From NCBI GenBank assembly GCA_021464525.1, contig JADRCO010000519.1, positions 1-31,902 on the forward strand: a DNA stretch of 31,902 nucleotides, written 5' to 3'. This DNA comes from Rhizophagus sp. LPA8_4_AMF (Eukaryota > Glomeromycota > Glomeromycetes > Glomerales > Glomeraceae). Below are positions 1 to 9,955 of this stretch, in pieces. Every line of letters starts with the position of its first letter. Position 1 is the first letter of the stretch. The notes under the pieces were generated by a model. That model was given only the letters and a program-made list of their open reading frames with translations, did no database searches and had not been told where the DNA came from. The translations under genes and the position numbers were made by a program.

Positions 1-1794
1 ATACGTACGTCGCAAAAGAGCACCGTACGCTACACACAAGGGTCAGCGTACATGACATGTTTTCTAATTGCCGGCTACGTGTGTATGAGTAATTATGTTT
101 AACCTTCAACATACATTACACTATTAGTTACAACTTACAAGTATTAAAAAATTTTTTGATGAATAATTAGGGTATAAACAAAAAATCATTGTCTTCCATA
201 AAAGGGATTATACGAGTTAAATAAATTAAATTTTTTATTCTGATCGGGTTCTGTTGTGGGATTACTTGGATATTTTGCAAGATCCTTGATACAAGTAAGT
301 AGAAAGTGAAATGAAGTACAAGTTAATTTCCTTGCTAGGGATGTAAAACAATTTATGGCGTTTATGGTATCTTATATATATATTTAATATATGAATGACG
401 GAAAAATAAAAAATTATATAGTGGTCACTAGTGTACTTTTCCTCTGATATAATTTGATTTACTTCAAAATTATTTATTGACTTTTAATTTGTTAAATTCA
501 GAAAACAAAATATTACAAACATATTCATAATTCATAAACTCGAAATATAATAAATATTCATAAACAAAATTAAAAGAAATTTATTAAAAAAGTTTGAACT
601 CGCATCATTATATCCGCGGACCAAATCAAATCATGTCCCAAATCGTCCCATCGGCCCAAATTAGGAGATCATCGCTGGTACAGTTTTAAGGCATTATTAG
701 AATGGGCCAATAATTTAGGCCGGTGGGACGATTTGGGACATGACCAAGTTTGGTCTACAACAGGCCTAAATTAAGGATTTATGAAATTTAATACTACTTT
801 TTCACATGATCATTTTGTGCTGACCGATAAAAAAAAATGAATAAAATTTTTTATTTCTAACACGCATCTGAGAGATTCTCAATTTCTCATTATATAATTA
901 TATTTTAATACATTATCAGTTAAGTGTTATATCATCTGATTAGATAAACCTTATTAGTAATTTTTATTACATATAGTTTTTTTGTTTGCATATTAAAGCT
1001 TGCGCCACAGAGCAATTAAGGCAGAAATTGTTGGATTTCTAACGAATGATGATTTTTAGTTTACATAATTAATAAAAACATAAACGCCTGTTTTTGATTT
1101 TGGTAAGTCTTTTACCTAAATCTGGATAAAGAAAATTTAAATTGATACTAACTACTTTTAGTGAATGCCGCAGCCAATCGGATTAACATATTAAAAATGA
1201 TTACTAATTACTATTTTTGTCAGTGTCCATCTTTAATAACAGAAAAGTAATAATCAGCTGAACATATGACGTCAACTAGGGGAGGCGTAATTAATAATCC
1301 GAACGTACAATTTCTTGTAAGCTAATGAATAAGCAACAATAAATAATACAATATTCAAATTCATACAATTATATTATTATCTCTAGGGAACTAAATCTGA
1401 TTCAGCAAGGTACGAAATTCGATTTGGTTGTATGGTAAATACAATTTATCTATTTCTTTGAAAGAAACAAAATATAAAAGTTCAATTTTGGCCGAATTTT
1501 TTGAATTTTGATATAACATTATCGTATAAAACATTATGACTCATATCGATGTCGCTATAACAAATAGTATAAAATAACTAAATCAATATGGATGCAAAAT
1601 AACTATAAATAAATGTCCTATAGAAAATACACATATTTAATTGAAAAGGCTAAAAATAAACTCCGTAAACTACTATACCATAGTTTAATGAATTTTCCAC
1701 ACGCGTCAAAAGTCGTGTCATAAAGATCTATTAAAATTTAATAATTATATCATTCTATATAAGTAGATTAATTGTTATAGTAAGGATTTTAAGA
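1..1794. other. Gene-free A/T-rich stretch
   Basis: I see no gene here that I can support. A minus-strand frame open from about 369 down to a TGA at 186-188 (about 60 codons, Cys-rich then PTTEPDQ-like, no ATG) resembles a C-terminal exon but matches nothing I recognise. The stretch also holds the 143-bp hairpin repeat at 616-758 and a perfect TGACGTCA palindrome at 1267-1274. The rest is low-complexity A/T sequence. Confidence 0.6.
616..758. repeat. 143-bp hairpin repeat (MITE-like)
   Basis: Two 48-base arms (616-663 and 711-758) are inverted copies of each other with about 9 mismatches, around a 47-base spacer. The core TCATGTCCCAAATCGTCCCA is identical in both arms. The G+C-rich arms stand out from the A/T-rich surroundings. 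A further short inverted echo of the right arm (GGCCTAAATTA) follows at 763-773. The size and structure fit a foldback or MITE-type non-autonomous DNA element. I see no clear target-site duplication, so the family is unknown. Confidence 0.7.
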
Positions 1795-2610
1795 CAATAC
1801 CTTCACTATTAGATATGAAGTAATAATAGGGGAATTAATAGGTTTTGATAAATTGTCGAACGAAAATGCCCTACTAGTATATAAAGCATCAGGATCTTTT
1901 TCATATGAGATCGAAACATTTGGTATTTTTTATCAGCTCCTTCAAAGATAGCTTTAATTTTATCTTCATTATTGGAAATATACTAAAATTTTAATATCTC
2001 ATTTAACTCAATAACTGTTGGTCTTTGGTCTAAATTAGCATTCATACATCTATAAGCTAGTTTCTTATGTATTTTTGTCAAATTCTGGTCTTACTCCATT
2101 ACATATTTCTAATGCTAAGTTAATATCATGTTTTCTACTATAAAATGGCGGTTTTCCAGATGATAATTCAGTCATAATTATACCAAAACTGTAAATATCA
2201 GAAGAAAATGTATATGGCTCTCCATTCAAAACTTCTGGTGCAATATATGGTAAAACACCATATAATTTATCCCAAGATTCTCGTTTGCCTGCTGGTCCAG
2301 ATAATCCAAAATCTGAAATATAAGAAGCCTCGCCATTTTGTAAGATATTTCCACTATGAAGGTCCATATGTAGATATTCCAGTTCATGTAAGCTCCTAAG
2401 GTCGATCGTTACGAAATATAACAATTTTATTTTATCTTTATATAATTGCTAAAATTTTTTGAAAGAATATTACTCAAACTTCCTTTATTCGCAAATTCTA
2501 TAATCATTATAAAATCTTTAGTTTTTGGGTCCATAGTCATTCCATAAAATGTTAATGTTAAATCATATGATTTAGCATTTAATTCCCAATGCGTATTAAG
2601 CTATTGTTTA
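1795..2610 (-). pseudogene. Decayed protein kinase, copy A (exon 2 only)
   Basis: This is a remnant of a TKL-type protein kinase of the kind expanded in Glomeromycotina. The minus strand reads from an intact-looking TAG acceptor near 2606 into the end of the N-lobe (FYGMTMDPKTKDFIMIIEFA, then GSLSNILSKNF). The best stretch, 2424-2065, has the catalytic loop as LHMDLHSGN (Met where HRD has Arg), an intact DFG (ISDFGLSGPAG), PYIAPEVL and the DIYSFGIIMTELSSGKPPF helix. Stops break the C-lobe after that, but homology to copy B continues to about 1795. The first exon (glycine loop and VAIK lysine) is missing: the 5' side runs straight into the 3' end of copy B. A working kinase is not possible from this copy alone. 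Confidence 0.8.
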
Positions 2611-2714
2611 AATAAAATTCAAAAATTTTTAGTGTAAAATAATTTTCTTAAGAAAAAAATAATACTAATAAAATGACAAATTAACAATATTTAATACATA
2701 CTATTAATTATTTA

Positions 2715-3960
2715 CCAAAATTAAGATTCTATACCTTTAAGATATGAAGTAATGATAGATGAATTAACAGGTTTTGGTAAATTACTAAATGTAAATTTTC
2801 TACTAGTATATATAGCATCAGGATTCTTTCTGTATAAAGATGAAATATTTGGTATTTCTTTATCAGCTTCTTCAAACATAATTTTAGTTATTTTCTTTTT
2901 ATAACCAACAATTTCGTAATTATACCAATCATTTAAAATACTGCTGTACAATTCGTTAGCTGTTGGTCTGTGATCTAAATTAACACTCATACATCTTTAG
3001 GCTAGTTTCTTGTATATTTCAGGAGTTTCTTTCCTAAGTCCTTTGCATATATCTAATGCTAAATCTGAATCATGTTTTCTATCATAGAAAGGTGGTTTCC
3101 CAGATGATAATTCGATCATAATTATTCCAAAACTATAAACAACAGATGATAGTGTGTATGGTTTTCCACTTAAAACTTCTGGAACAATATAAGGTAAGAC
3201 TCCATATATTCCATTATCCTTTTGTTCATATGCCGGTCCAGTTAATCTAAAATCTAAAATATAATATGCATTATCCAGTAATCTCTGTAATTTCTTTACA
3301 TTACAAAACTTTTATGGAAAGTTCCTGAGTTATATGAATCTCGTAATGTATTTCGACTATGAATCTGTAATACATTTTCACTATGAAGATTTTATGAAAA
3401 TATCCCAGTTCATGTAAGTTTTTAAGGTCTATTGCTAAATTATATAACAATTTGATTTTATCATTTCAAAAAATATTGTTAAAATTACTTGAAAGAATAT
3501 TTCTCAAGTTTCCTTTATTTGCAAATTCCATAATCAATAAAAACTCTTCAGTTTTTGGATTCTTAGTCATTCTATAAAGTTTAAACACGATTTATTTAAC
3601 TCGTAATATATTTAAGCTATTATATATACAAAAAAAACTTTACTAATCATTATTAAAATATATTTTAACAAACAAATAAAATTTTAACAATACCTCATTT
3701 AAATATTTGACTGATATTTTCTGTGAGCTATTCAATTTTTTCAAAACAACTTTCGTATATTCAGTACCTAATTTCCTCCAATTTCCATCAAGCTTATAAT
3801 AATGTTATTTGTCATCTGAATACACTTCAGTATACTCGCCTTGCCAATTAGTTCTATATCTATAAATCTATCAAATGGTATCCATTCAAGAAATTTATTT
3901 TGAGATTTTTGACCCGCAAGAAGAACAGCTTTTATATCAAAATAATACGAATTAAAAGGT
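2715..3960 (-). pseudogene. Decayed protein kinase, copy B
   Basis: This is the second of three tandem kinase copies. Exon 1 (about 3960-3694) starts with FLEWIPFDRF. Its glycine loop (GQGEYTEV) lies in a shifted frame, and it ends with KVVLKKLNSSQKISVKYLNE before a GTATTG donor. Exon 2 (about 3627-2721) begins after an ATAATAG acceptor. Its DFG is changed to DFR (ILDFRLTGPA), APE to VPE, and the catalytic-loop region is rearranged by a duplicated 24-base unit (about 3337-3385). The C-terminus is open from 2990 to 2721 and ends ...YLKGIES. Frameshifts and stops separate these parts, so this is a pseudogene. It is joined to copy C at its 5' end without any intergenic spacer. Confidence 0.8.
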
Positions 3961-5215
3961 TCCGATAGATTACTAATGTAAACTCTTTACTAGTATATGG
4001 CATCAGGATTCTTTTCGTATTTCTTTTCGAATGCAGTTTTAATTTTTTCTTCTTTGTAACCATATGTTTTGTCATCAATAGAATTTTTCCAAAACTCTAA
4101 TATCTTATTTAATTGAATAGTGGTTGGTCTTTTATTAGCATTCATACATCCACTAACTAATCTTTTATATATTTCGGGAGTTCCTTCCCCGAATTCTGGC
4201 CTAAGTCCTTTACATATGTCTAATGCTAAACCTGCATTATGGTCTCTATCATAAAAAGGTGGTTTTCCAGATGATACTTCGGTCATAATTATCCCAAAAC
4301 TATAAACTTCAGAAGATACTGTAGTGTATATGGTTTTTCATCTAAAACTTCTGGCGCAATATACGGTAATACTCCATAAATTTTATTATTTGAATTTTGT
4401 TCGCTCGCTGGCCCGTATATCCCATAGTCTGAAATGTAATATCTTTTACAAGAGCTGTTATAAAAACATTTCCGCTATGGAGATTTTTATGGAAATATCC
4501 CATTTCATGAGAATTATTAAGATAAGTTGATAGATTCCACAACAAATTAATTTTTTCTTTCAAAGAATATCGTTAAAATTATTCGAAAGAATATCTCTCA
4601 AATTTCCTTGTTCTGCAAATCTTAAAATTATCATGAATTCCTTAGTTTCTGGATCCTTAGTTATTCCATAAAATTTTGATAAATTGGAATCCATTTTAAG
4701 CTATTAAATTTGAACAAAATTAATATAATTAGTAATTAATATTAAAATATAATTAAGATAAAAATATGAAACTATGCCCCGTTTAAATATTCGGTTGAAA
4801 TGTTCTGTAATTCATTCAACTGTTAAAAGCAACTTTTATAGTTTATAGTATAATTTTTCCAATCACAATATTTTTCATAATTTAATCTACCATTATTCCA
4901 CATTGCGGAATAAACTTTAGCAAATCCACCTTTACCTATTTCTTTTATATTCGTAAATCTATCGAACGGTACCCATTCGAGACATTTAAATTGATAATAA
5001 ATACGATGTCTTGCGATTTCAATCTCATTATACATTGTATCTTCTCTAGATTTATCGATATCCGAATTTCCACTACATCCTTCCATGGGTCACCATAATT
5101 CTTCAGTAAATGGATTATTGCAATTTTTATTATTGACGTTTTTTAAATCGGTGGTGTTTAATTCAGGCTTCGTTGGGTCCTGAGTTTCATTTTCTTGGTC
5201 ATTATTTGAATTCAT
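3961..5215 (-). pseudogene. Decayed protein kinase, copy C (most complete)
   Basis: This is the only copy of the three with a natural-looking start. The ATG at 5215-5213 opens MNSNNDQENETQDPTKPELN, and a TGA at 5092-5090 interrupts that frame. The next ATG at 5086 runs into LEWVPFDRF and an intact glycine loop (EIGKGGFAKVYSA). The VAIK region is lost to a frameshift. Exon 2 (about 4692-3990) carries FYGITKDPETKEFMIILRFA, a catalytic loop reading HKNLHSGN (no catalytic Asp), DYG in place of DFG, YIAPEVLDEKPYT and MTEVSSGKPPFYDRDH, then DAIY and stop. With the HRD aspartate gone, even a restored protein would be a pseudokinase. The kinase-domain assignment is firm; any function is not. Confidence 0.8.
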
Positions 5216-5806
5216 ATTTCTATTTCGTTGGTAAGAATTTCACGCGGCAAGCTCTATATTACTCGATATGTTACACGAAAATTCGCGCGCCATAGTTTAT
5301 CGATGTATAATATTAAGGTTTATCGTTGTGTCGATCATGGCCACATTACCACATTTTACCAGAAGCGATAAATGTATCACGAAACAAAAATAATAGATAA
5401 CAAGATAAGAAATATTAAATGAAAATTACAAATAAGTTTGTAACGCCTTAACTATAATTAGTTAATCTTTCATTCAAACGATATCTAAATGCAGCAGTTC
5501 ATTACTTTATTAAGCAAAATCTCTATGACAAAAGACGCCATCAAGCATAAATAAAATTTTCATTTATTAAGTTTCTGCACCTACTGCGCCTAAACTCATT
5601 ATACGTACAATTTTTAGTTCTGATTCATTAAAATTCCAATTTCATGATCAAATTTCCAGAAACCCGAAAACTCCGGAAATATGAAGAATGTATATCACGT
5701 GAGGTTACGTTCTCCTTATATAAATAATATAAATATACGCACCATTCCTTGTTTTTATTTCTCGGTTTTTTTTCCAAAAAAAAAAAAAAAAAAATAATTT
5801 TTTTTG
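5216..5806. promoter_or_regulatory. Divergent intergenic region with CACGTG box
   Basis: This stretch separates the 5' end of kinase copy C (minus) from the transporter start (plus) and must hold the transporter promoter. ATCACGTG, a bHLH-type E-box core, lies at 5694-5701, about 105 bases before the transporter ATG. A long T-rich then A-rich run (5766-5804) immediately precedes the ATG. No gene is visible. The claim that the E-box acts as a regulatory site is inference. Confidence 0.45.
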
Positions 5807-7549
5807 ATGTCCGTAAAATCACAGATGGCAACATATCCTCAAGGACGAAGACAAGTCGAACCTAATGATGGAGAAATCGAATCTAATAGTCGAAGGGAAT
5901 ATGAAAATAATGTTACACTACCCGCTACGGGTATTACTGACGATGCAAGTGAAAGAACTCCATTGATTTCCCGTCCTAATACTATTATAGAAGAAGATTT
6001 TGGAAAATCTACTGTCCAACAAACTGTTTTTAATTCTGTGGTATGACAAATTTTCTCAAAAAATATTTTTATAAAAAAAATATATAATATTGAACTATTC
6101 TCTTACTTTTTTTTCGTTCTTTATCAGAATGCATTGATGGGAATTGCCATTTTGTCACTTCCATTTGCGTTCAAATATGCAGGATGGGTTTTTGGAGTTT
6201 TAATATTTTTATTTTGCTTAATTCAAACGAATTATACAGCAAAACTTATTAAAAAGTGTCTGGATATCGATCCTGGGTGTCTTACCTACGCCGACCTTGC
6301 ATATTTGGCTTTCGGCAAAAAAGGAAAATTGATCATGGGAGGCCTTTTCTTGTTGGATTTGTTTAACGCAACGTGAGTATTGTTATGTAATCTTTGATAT
6401 ATTGTGAATTTATAATAAAGATATTTATATTTTTAAATAGTGTCGCTTTAATGATTCTTACTGGAGATTCACTCCAAACTCTATTTCCAAATGTCGATCT
6501 TGTGCGATTGAAACTCCTTGCGTTTTTTATAATAACACCTACCACGTGGATGCCTATCCATTTTTTGTCACACGTCTCAATATTTGGAATAGCTGCTACA
6601 ATATCATTGGCAGTTGTTATTCTGATTGATGGTTTTACTAAATTTGATCCTCCAGGAAGTCTTCTTAATCCAATGGAAACACATTTTCTTCCACCAAATT
6701 GGATGGCCTTGCCTTTAGCTTTTGGTCTTATCAATGCTGGGTTCACAGGCCACGCCGTTTTTCCTTCACTCTATCGTGATATGGCCAAACCTGAATCATA
6801 TAATTCTATGGTCAACTACAGTTATTTAATTGCAAGCACTATTTACATTACTGTTGCAGCGAGCGGTTATCTTATGTTTGGATCGGGAACGATGGAAGAG
6901 GTAAACAAATTTCTAACTAAAGCTTATTAAAGGTTGTTTTGTTTTATTTTATTCCTATTCTTATTTTAAACAATTATAAATTTTTATAGATCACGTTAAA
7001 TATAATGTCGACTCCTGGATTTAGCGTTCTTTTAAATTCTATTGTAATTTGGATGATCGTTATAAATCCATTATCTAAATATCCTCTCATGTTAACGCCT
7101 ATCAACATTAGTATTGAAGTCGTATTTTTCAAGATGGTTTTGATTGGGTCAAAATTTTCAAGAACTGTTTATACTATAATTTCTAGGACATTTGTGAGTT
7201 TCTTAATTTTATATACTTCAATAATATTTCCAGAGTTTGATCGTGCGATGGTAAGTCTTAATTTTTTATTAAAAAAATTTCCGTTTGCATTTTTATAATT
7301 TATAAATTCTGATTTTTTTTATTACAAATTTCAAAGTCACTACTTGGAGCATTCTTTTCTTTTCTAATATCAGCAATATTCCCAATATTATGTTATCTAA
7401 AATTATTTGGGCATCAATTATCAAATAAGACACTTGCATTAAATATAATGTTTTTAGTGATGAGTACAATAATGGCAATAATTGGAACTATTTGGACATT
7501 TTTCCCTCGCAAATGGCTGGATGATAAAGTTGAGTCACACATGATTTAG
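5807..7549 (+). CDS. Amino acid transporter, AAAP family (vacuolar AVT-like)
   Basis: This is a polytopic membrane transporter of the AAAP (Aa_trans) family, probably moving neutral amino acids across the vacuolar or plasma membrane by proton exchange or symport. Exons are 5807-6040, 6128-6372, 6441-6900, 6990-7250 and 7337-7549. All introns are GT-AG and short, and together the exons give 1413 bases and 470 residues without a stop. Residues 1-70 are a polar cytosolic tail containing RTPLIS. The family signature follows at about 76-97 (FNSVNALMGIAILSLPFAFK). Several hydrophobic segments come after it, and the last half carries INPLSKYPLML and FPEFDRA, which match yeast Avt1-type carriers. The total length fits the family (about 11 membrane segments). 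The ATG at 5807 was chosen as the first in frame after the A/T run; M8 is an alternative. AVT1-like is the best guess, but the exact substrate cannot be told from sequence. Confidence 0.88.
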
Positions 7550-7675
7550 AATATTAAAAATTTTTTTTATTACTCTTTCTATTTGAACATTTTTCTCTCG
7601 CATATGGCTGGGCAAGTTTTTATATCTAAAATGTGACCAAAAAATTATAGCTGGGCAAGTTTCTTATGTCTAATG
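7488..7675. repeat. Repeated transporter 3' end
   Basis: The 33 bases 7488-7520 inside the last transporter exon recur 91 bases downstream at 7579-7611 with three mismatches (CTATTTG.ACATTTTTC.CTCG...). The second copy lies in the 3' flank, beyond the stop. Its end (GCTGGGCAAGTTT.TAT.TCTAA) is then repeated again at 7650-7675. These look like small tandem duplications beside a gene, not a coding feature. Confidence 0.75.
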
Positions 7676-8980
7676 TAAAAAAATTTTCAAAAAATGTATA
7701 TAATTATAGAATAAAAAATTTTTTGATCGAATGGCTAAATAAAGCAATAACATTAATTCGAATCACCACTTGTGATTGATTGTATTATAAAAATCATTTA
7801 CTTGGAATTACCGAATCAGAATGGTTTCTCTATAACAAAATTGTCACTGTCATACCTAGCAAACGTTACATTTCTTTCAAATTGCGCAATAATCATCTGA
7901 AAACAAAATCACATTTTGTATTTGGATCATGTGATATTAATGCTAGTCAAATTATTTGTTAGGTAATTCTGGCCAGGCACGACATTTGATCATTAAACGT
8001 CATCGTGTTTAAGAATTTTTCTTGGTTGTTATAGACTAAACAATTTTAGCATCCAATTCCGTTATTTTGAAATTTTTTTTAGCTGTACGAAGGGACGAAG
8101 GGATACTTTAATAAATTATTAAGCCTATTATTGTTATTACGAACTTAACGTTAAGAGTTGCATTTAAGAAGGTCATGTGAAATAATCTTAATAACAAGCG
8201 CTTAGAGTTGCAGAATGCAGAAGAAAAACTTGACTTATCATAGAAATATCCCAACCAAATTATTCTTTTGGAAATACAAAATAGGTCAGGTATTAACTGT
8301 AGAACCGGCAAAACATAATTCCGGCTGAAATTATAGGATCTGCGGATGTTCATTTTACGCAATTTATCTAAAATAAAATTTTTGAACAAAACCTGTTCGA
8401 CGATTCATTTGTTTATTTATCAAACAAGTCAACTGATAATATTATTTATCTTGTGAAAGTGTTCATATAATATATATATAATGACAGGTTTAAATGAGAT
8501 CGATCGATCAAAAATTACAATCATGTGATTAATAAAATATTTATTATAATTATTTATTTTACTTAAATACGATCGAGCTAGGATAACAAGAGTGGCTGTG
8601 TCAATGTGTCATGTACCGTGTGTGTGTATATATATATTCATATAATATATATATATACGTATTAAAGTAATCATTTATAAAATATTATTTTGTCACGGAA
8701 TTTTACTTAATGATTTTTCCGTCTCTTTTTTTGTTTACAATGATCTTTGATTTGAATGAAAGCCTCTACTTTGGTAAGATCATAAATCACGTGAAACTTT
8801 CGATTTCTAAAATCAGAAAACATGTGGCTTAATCGATCTGTGGCATTGATATTTGTGGCTTAGTCAATCCTTTAAATGGCTAAGTTTAAAAAATCTTTCG
8901 GGTAGGGAAATTCCCATTTTTGAATAATTTTTTTTATTTATTCACACCGATAATTAAAAATATCTTCATACGATAAAGAT
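7550..8980. other. Gene-free stretch between transporter and oxidase unit
   Basis: No gene is supported here. The stretch contains the transporter 3' flank, a segment at about 8300-8335 with CCGGCAAAA...AATTCCGGCTG that recurs near 15195 before the second oxidase unit, a (TG/TA)n microsatellite at about 8615-8660, an ATCACGTG box at 8786-8793, and the first of several TGGCTTA motifs at 8825 and 8856. Confidence 0.6.
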
Positions 8981-9849
8981 ATAAATAAATATTTAATTAG
9001 TCTTATTTACTAATTACAGACGGATTCTTTTTTTGATCCCGAGTGGCTTAAATCATAGGGCTTTGCAGAAAATAAGGTTTTTGTTTTATAAAGTTATGGC
9101 TTTGTGAACTTTTTTTTTATAACTAGGGAAGAAAAGGAAACCCGAAAATCTGAAAAAAGTGATTACCGTGATTGCCGTTAATTCGATCTTTTTAAGGCTT
9201 TTTTTTCTTTGAATGAGCGATTATTAATTCGATGACTTCCTTATTTAAGATTAATTTGATTAATTTGAAATCAAAATATTTTTTTTTTTTTGGCTCAGAT
9301 CAAAATATGATCGGAAAAAAAACCAAAAAAAAAAAAAAATCGGATTGCGAAGATCGACTTTTGCAAAAAAAGCTTAAATTTCTGTGGCTAATTATAGGAG
9401 AATTTTTTATTATATAATTAGGCATGGCTTAGTATTATACAATTCATTCATTTTTTTTAAAAAAAATATGATTGTTTTTAAATGGCATAATATAAAATAA
9501 TATAAAATAAAATATATTTTAAAATTACGAGAATTAAATACGTCTTAAAAATAAAACACGGGGCGCATTTAAAAGATTGTTATAATCAAAAAAAAAAGGA
9601 TAGCGTTTGATTAAATGCTTTCAAATTTGACAATTAATTTTAATTTAAATAATAGAAATTGCGCTGTTTTTGCTTTGATCGGTTTGATTATCAAAAAAAA
9701 AAAAAAAAAATTTCTTTGCCACCAAAATTTCACAATATATACTGTATATAAAGTAAATACGGAAAATATATAGTAATCGGGAATGAATTAATTTGAACAC
9801 GGCGCGAACTCATTTGAAAAAAAATATTTCAATCTGAATAAAAAGAAAT

Positions 9850-9857
9850 TATAAATA
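9850..9857 (+). promoter_or_regulatory. TATA-like box of oxidase 1
   Basis: TATAAATA lies about 100 bases before the ATG at 9956. It sits in a block (AAAGAAATTATAAATAGCAT) kept unchanged in the second copy at 16558-16565, at nearly the same spacing. A pyrimidine/T-rich run follows up to the start codon. Its position and conservation between copies support a core promoter; no transcript data were available. Confidence 0.5.
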
Positions 9858-9955
9858 GCATTTATTAAATTGTTCTTTTTTTTTACATCTCAATTCTGTT
9901 CAATTCTCAGAATTTGTTTCAAAAAAAAAAAATTTTTTTTTTTTTAATAACAAAA

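Noticed and set aside
186-369. Minus-strand open frame with Cys and PTTEPDQ
   Set aside because: No ATG and no recognised family. It may be a terminal exon, but this cannot be supported.
9232-9417. 61-codon plus frame upstream of oxidase 1
   Set aside because: Phe/Lys homopolymer composition, and the frame is broken in the duplicated copy at 16100-16260; this is promoter DNA.
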